DNA from: Methylocystis heyeri
Lineage (GTDB): Bacteria; Pseudomonadota; Alphaproteobacteria; Rhizobiales; Beijerinckiaceae
Length of the DNA: 64,000 nt
Reading direction: 5' to 3'
Assembly (NCBI RefSeq): GCF_004802635.2
Contig: NZ_CP046052.1
Coordinates: 3,990,501-4,054,500, forward strand
Shown here in pieces: positions 60,068-64,000 of the stretch (positions within the stretch are counted from its first letter, which is position 1; each line of letters begins with the position of its first letter). The notes under the pieces were generated by a model, which ran no database searches, was not told where the DNA came from, and saw only the letters and a program-made list of their open reading frames with translations. The position numbers and the translations under genes were made by a program.

Positions 60068-61933
60068 TCACGGCTCCAAAACATATGTCCCCGGAGCAGG
60101 ACAGATCGACTCCGCCATCGGCGGCGGCGCAACGAAATCTCCCGAGCGCTCGCCGAGCCATCGCGCCCATTCAGGCCACCACGATCCCTCCTTGTGCGGC
60201 GCGAGCTTGAGCCATTCGTCGGGATCGGAATAATGATCCTGCGCTTTCTTGGTCAGGACCTGAAAGCCTGCGCGGCGGTGGCCGGGCTCCGACACGATGC
60301 CAGCATTGTGCCCGCCGGTCGCGAGAAGATAAGTGACCTCGACCTCGGTGAGCAAATGGATCTTGTAGGTCGATTTCCACGGCGCCACATGGTCGCGCAG
60401 CGCGCCCACGGCGAAAATTGGCGCGCGGATGTCGTGGAGGGCGACGGCTCTTCCGCCCGCATGCAGGCGACCCTCGGCGAGATCGTTGTCGAGGAACAGG
60501 CGCCGTAGATATTCCGAGTGCATCCTGTAGGGCATGCGGGTGGCGTCGGCGTTCCAGGCCATCAAGTCGCTGAGTTCGTCGCGTTCGCCGAGGAGATAGG
60601 CTTTTCTCACATGTGACCAGATGAGATCGTTGGATCTCAGCAGCTGGAAAGCGCCCGCCATTTGCCTGGTGTCGAGATAGCCCATCTCCCACATCAGATC
60701 CTCCAGGAAGTGGATCTGGCTTTCGTTGATGAAGAGCGTCAGCTCTCCGGCTTCGGTAAAATCGGTTTGCGCAGCAAGCAGGGTGAGGGATTGCAACCGG
60801 CGATCGTCGTCCCGCGCCATCGCCGCCGCGGCTATGGCCAGCAAGGTGCCGCCGAGGCAATAGCCGACCGCGTGAACCCTGGCCTGCGGCACGGCTTTCG
60901 TCACCGCGTCGAGCGCGGCCATGAAACCGAGATTGCGATAGTCCTCCATCCCGAGATCGCGGTCGCTCTCAGTGGGGTTTTTCCAGGAAATGATGAATAC
61001 GGTGAAGCCCTGGTCGGTCAGATATCTGACCATGGAGTTGTGGGCGGAGAGATCGAGAATGTAATATTTCATGATCCAGGCGGGGACGATCAGCATGGGC
61101 TCGGGCCGAACCTTGTCCGTCGTCGGCGCATATTGGATGAGCTCGATCAGCCGATTGCGGAATATGACCTCGCCACGCGACGTCGCCAGATTTTTTCCAA
61201 GCTGATAGGCTTCGGCGCCGGCGGGCCTTCTACCGTTGGAGGAGCGTTCGAAGTCTTCCAGAAAATTGAAAAACCCGCGCAGGAGATTGGCGCCGCCCTC
61301 CTGAACCGTGCGCTCTTGCGCCTCGGGGTTGGTGAGCAGGGAATTGGTCGGCGAAAACACATCGAGCAGCTGCCGCGAGGCGAAATCGACCACGTCCTCA
61401 TGTTGCTTGGTGACGCCGCCGACATCCGTCGCGGCGCTGTGCCAGAGCTGCTGATTTAAGAGGAAGCCCTGGTAAATGAGATTATAGGGCCATCGCCGCC
61501 AGCTTTCATGCGCAAAGCGCCTGTCCTGCGGAAGAGGCTCGATGCAGGGGGCGGCGTCCGGGCCGCGCCAGGCCTCGGTCACGGCGTATTTGGCGAAGCG
61601 GGCGGCTTTGCGCATCGCCTTGTCGGCGAGCTGAAGCTGTTTTCCCGGAGAGGCGGCGAGATGCGCCGCCCAATCCCAATAGGCGCCCGCGAGGGCCGCG
61701 GGCGAGAGGCCGCCGGTCAAGCGCGCGAGACTGGCGTGCAGGGCGCGGTCCAAAACGTCGGCGGGTTGATCTGTCCTGTGGAGGATTTGCGCCTCGTCGC
61801 CCGCGACAGGCCCGCCTGGAGCCGAAGGCGCGATCTGGCTTGGGGCTGCCGATTGCGGCGCGGAAGAGAGGCCCAGATCCGTCTGCTGGAGAGCGGGCTG
61901 CCGCTCTGTGCTTAAGCTTTTTGCGTCGTTCAT
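60068..61933 (-). CDS. phaC: class I poly(3-hydroxyalkanoate) synthase
   Basis: A 621-residue PHA synthase that polymerises hydroxyacyl-CoA into storage granules. The lipase-like box is VGYCLGGTLL with nucleophile Cys near residue 359; Asp in VGALRDHVAPW and His in TGGHNAGIV complete the triad. PAWIMKYYILDL and LGMEDY regions match class I enzymes. The first ~60 residues are a low-complexity N-terminal extension. ATG 61933 is chosen; a TTG two codons earlier is possible. No phaA/phaB genes adjoin it. Confidence 0.95.
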   Translation of the reverse strand: MNDAKSLSTERQPALQQTDLGLSSAPQSAAPSQIAPSAPGGPVAGDEAQILHRTDQPADVLDRALHASLARLTGGLSPAALAGAYWDWAAHLAASPGKQLQLADKAMRKAARFAKYAVTEAWRGPDAAPCIEPLPQDRRFAHESWRRWPYNLIYQGFLLNQQLWHSAATDVGGVTKQHEDVVDFASRQLLDVFSPTNSLLTNPEAQERTVQEGGANLLRGFFNFLEDFERSSNGRRPAGAEAYQLGKNLATSRGEVIFRNRLIELIQYAPTTDKVRPEPMLIVPAWIMKYYILDLSAHNSMVRYLTDQGFTVFIISWKNPTESDRDLGMEDYRNLGFMAALDAVTKAVPQARVHAVGYCLGGTLLAIAAAAMARDDDRRLQSLTLLAAQTDFTEAGELTLFINESQIHFLEDLMWEMGYLDTRQMAGAFQLLRSNDLIWSHVRKAYLLGERDELSDLMAWNADATRMPYRMHSEYLRRLFLDNDLAEGRLHAGGRAVALHDIRAPIFAVGALRDHVAPWKSTYKIHLLTEVEVTYLLATGGHNAGIVSEPGHRRAGFQVLTKKAQDHYSDPDEWLKLAPHKEGSWWPEWARWLGERSGDFVAPPPMAESICPAPGTYVLEP

Positions 61934-62153
61934 GGACAAGCCGCGTTGCCGAAAGCTGCGGATAGATTAGCACACTTTATTGCATTGCGATGAAGCCGCT
62001 TCCTCTGCGCCTCCAGCGTCGCGCATATTCTTCTTTGGCGACCGCGCGGAGGCGCGCTATAAGTTTTTTGCGGCCCCTCAGGCGGTCATCCGACTTGGAA
62101 ATGCCCCAGGCGCGTGCTGAAGCGAGGCAGGCGCGGACCAGGCGCGAACCGAC

Positions 62154-63239
62154 ATGAATCCGTGGGATTTCTGGACTCAGTCCTGGTTTTCGGGTTTCGA
62201 TTTATATTTGCGCGCCCTCCAGCCGGTCCGAGGGGACCGCTCTGGATTACCCGGCGCCGCGACGGCCCGCGCCTTGGAGGCGCCGGAATGGACGACGCCG
62301 AACCGGGAGGTTTTCAACCTGGCGTCGCTTCGCCTGCGTGATTTCTCCCGCGGTGAAAGCGCCGCCTCCAATGTCCTGATCGTGGCCCCCTTCGCCTTGC
62401 ACGACGCCGGCCTCGCCGACATCGCGCCCGGGCACAGCCTCATCGAGGCGTTGCTTGCGCAAGGATGCGATAGACTCTTTCTGGTCGAGTGGCTTTCCGC
62501 CGATTTGAACACGAAGCTGAACACGATCGACACGCAGCTGGCTTCGCTGAACGTCGCCGTGGACGAGATCGGGCCTCCGATCGATCTGATCGGTCTTTGC
62601 CAGGGCGGCTGGCTGTCGCTGGTCTATGCGGCGCGTTTTCCCTGGAAAGTGCGACGCCTCGTGTTGGTCGGCGCTCCCGTCGACACGAGGGACTCGAACT
62701 CCGTCGTATTTTCGAGGGCGGTCAAGCAGGGCGTCGACGCCTTCATCGACGAGTTCATCAGGCAAGGCGACGGCCTGGTGCTCGGCAGGCACACCAGAAA
62801 TCTATGGCCGGGAGAATGCGACGATATCTCCCGGGCCGCAAAGGCTTTGGAAATAGCGCTTCCTCTGGAGCGCGAAGAAGACCGCCGCAGCGTGGAGTCA
62901 TTCGCCCGCTGGGATCGCAGATTGCTGGACCTGCCAGGCCCGTTCTACCGCGAGGTCTTCACCTGGCTCTATCATGAAAACCGCCTGGCTAAAGGAGGTT
63001 TTCCTGCGCTCGGAAAGCTCATCGACCTCGCGGGGCTTCGCCTTCCGATCTATCTGCTGGCGGGGGCGCAGGATTGCGTCACGCCGCCGGCTTCCGCCTT
63101 CTCGGCGGCTGCTCTGGTGGGCGCGAGCAAATCCGACATAGAGACTGCGCTGGCGCCCTGCGGGCATCATGCGCTGATCATGGGAAAGCGCACGCTCGCC
63201 AATGAATGGCCCAGGATTGCGGCATGGCTTCAGAAGTAA
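62154..63239 (+). CDS. PhaC-like alpha/beta hydrolase with Cys nucleophile
   Basis: A 361-residue alpha/beta-hydrolase. Its nucleophile elbow is IGLCQGGWLS with Cys149 in place of Ser, as in PHA synthases and some PHB depolymerases. Asp lies in LLAGAQDCVTPP near residue 305 and His in CGHHALIMG near residue 340. It lacks the N-terminal domain and length of true PhaC. It is divergent from phaC (220 bp between starts). A role in PHA turnover or oligomer handling is likely but not proven. Confidence 0.85.
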   Translation: MNPWDFWTQSWFSGFDLYLRALQPVRGDRSGLPGAATARALEAPEWTTPNREVFNLASLRLRDFSRGESAASNVLIVAPFALHDAGLADIAPGHSLIEALLAQGCDRLFLVEWLSADLNTKLNTIDTQLASLNVAVDEIGPPIDLIGLCQGGWLSLVYAARFPWKVRRLVLVGAPVDTRDSNSVVFSRAVKQGVDAFIDEFIRQGDGLVLGRHTRNLWPGECDDISRAAKALEIALPLEREEDRRSVESFARWDRRLLDLPGPFYREVFTWLYHENRLAKGGFPALGKLIDLAGLRLPIYLLAGAQDCVTPPASAFSAAALVGASKSDIETALAPCGHHALIMGKRTLANEWPRIAAWLQK

Positions 63240-63262
63240 CTCCGCGAAAGGGTCGACAGTAA

Positions 63263-63484
63263 ATGCCATACGCCAGCAATTGCGACCTGCCCGAAAATTT
63301 GCAGCGCATATTGCCCGATCATGCGCAGGACATCTTCCGCGAGGCGTTCAATCACGCCTATGCGGCGCATTCCGGCGAGTTGCGCCAGGAGGAAGCCGCG
63401 CATCGCATCGCCTGGGCCGCGGTCAAGCGCAGCTATGAGAAAACGCCGGACGGCTGGCGCCGGCGCAGTTTTCCGCCATCGTGA
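63263..63484 (+). CDS. ChaB-family protein
   Basis: A 73-residue ChaB-family protein. The family core is LPENLQRILPDHAQDIFREA, then FNHAYAAH and EEAAHRIAWAAVKRSYEK. ChaB is a small putative regulator or partner of the ChaA cation exchanger, but no chaA gene is nearby. It starts 23 bases after the PhaC-like hydrolase and has AAAGGG upstream, so it may be co-transcribed. Confidence 0.92.
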   Translation: MPYASNCDLPENLQRILPDHAQDIFREAFNHAYAAHSGELRQEEAAHRIAWAAVKRSYEKTPDGWRRRSFPPS

Positions 63485-63486
63485 GA

Positions 63487-64000
63487 TTATTCGAAGGCCC
63501 GCGTCCGGATCGAAAGCAAAGCGCTTCGGTCGGCGCTGAGGCCCACCAGGATTTCGAATTCACCGGCCTCGAAGCGCGGCTTCAGGTCCCGGTCCAGCAG
63601 CGTGAAGCTTTCCCTGGCGAGGTTGAATTTCACCGTTTTCGTCTCGCCGGGAGCAAGAGAGACCTTGGCCCAGGCTTTGAGCGCCATTTGCGGCTGCGCC
63701 ACGCTCGCCGCAATGTCGTGGATGAAGAGAAAGACAGTTTCCTCGACCAATGCGCCCGCCTCGTTGACGGCCTCGGCTTCCACCATGATCTCGCCGGCCT
63801 CCGCGAAGCTGAACGCGCTCGGGCTCACGCGCAAATTGCCGAGCCTCGCCTGGGAATAGGATAGGCCGTGGCCGAAGGCGAACAATGGTTCCGGCGACAG
63901 GTCGATATATTTGCTCGTGAAAGGATTTGTCGCGTTGAACGGCCTGCCCGAAGAACGCTGGGCGTGAAACACCGGGATCTGGCCGGTCTCGCGGGGCCAG
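63487..64000 (-). CDS. GH3 beta-glucosidase, C-terminal part (cut by window)
   Basis: The last 170 codons of a glycoside hydrolase family 3 beta-glucosidase of the BglX type. The visible sequence starts WPRETGQIPVFHAQRSSGRP, then YIDLSPEPLFAFGHGLSYS, which is the end of the GH3 C-terminal domain, and a fibronectin type III-like domain follows (RLGNLRVSPSAFSFAEAGEI ... SLAPGETKTVKFNL). The catalytic domain lies outside the window. It ends 2 bp from the stop of chaB, convergently. Confidence 0.93.
   Translation of the reverse strand, partial: WPRETGQIPVFHAQRSSGRPFNATNPFTSKYIDLSPEPLFAFGHGLSYSQARLGNLRVSPSAFSFAEAGEIMVEAEAVNEAGALVEETVFLFIHDIAASVAQPQMALKAWAKVSLAPGETKTVKFNLARESFTLLDRDLKPRFEAGEFEILVGLSADRSALLSIRTRAFE

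Overview
The window is GC-rich DNA from an alphaproteobacterium, most likely of the Hyphomicrobiales (Rhizobiales). A methylotroph or methanotroph of the Methylocystaceae/Beijerinckiaceae type would fit, but no diagnostic methane or methanol gene is present, so the genus is inference. Clues are an EipA/DUF1134 envelope protein, an alphaproteobacterial-type HisG/HisZ pair, a class I PHA synthase, a soluble NAD-linked Hox hydrogenase, a nitrogenase-associated ArsC-like protein, copper-linked SCO1 and DUF411 proteins, and CTAG-bounded intergenic repeats.

Layout, left third (1-29.9 kb): mostly housekeeping and small accessory genes. In order: pheT (partial) and pheS; a split YeeE/YedE transporter pair; a phosphate acetyltransferase-like enzyme; an ArsC-like protein; a YgjP-type metallopeptidase; SCO1; an SDR; hisG/hisZ; pirin; DUF411; a BaiN-like flavoprotein; an RluD-type pseudouridine synthase; a lipoprotein and mutT; a secreted protein with 14 GloVer repeats; DUF2252; a cysteine dioxygenase-flavoprotein fusion; an HWE histidine kinase; EVE and YciI proteins; a membrane-anchored coiled coil; a KirBac channel and EipA; cysQ; creatininase and patatin.

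Middle (30-43 kb): a decayed copy of the creatininase 3' end is followed by an AT-richer segment with five small secreted proteins in tandem (30.67-33.37 kb). At least two, probably four, are paralogs, and I recognise no family; this is the best candidate for an undescribed system. tRNA-Asp(GTC), sdhE and mfd follow, then a Met/His/Gly-rich LTXXQ protein, a small secreted protein and a 681-residue orphan.

Right third (42-64 kb): an energy and stress block. It holds an NhaP antiporter; a small membrane protein, phosphoribosyltransferase and APH-like kinase with a convergent PRPP synthetase; DUF3175; dctA; a receiver-HD-GYP protein; an IS5-family element inserted at the CTAG edge of a repeat; hoxFUYHW with a coupled lone receiver; hsp20; ppsA; phaC; a PhaC-like hydrolase with a cysteine nucleophile; chaB; and the 3' part of a GH3 beta-glucosidase. 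Together these suggest handling of reducing power, PEP/PRPP and carbon storage under low oxygen or stress. That joint role is inference from neighbourhood and family knowledge.
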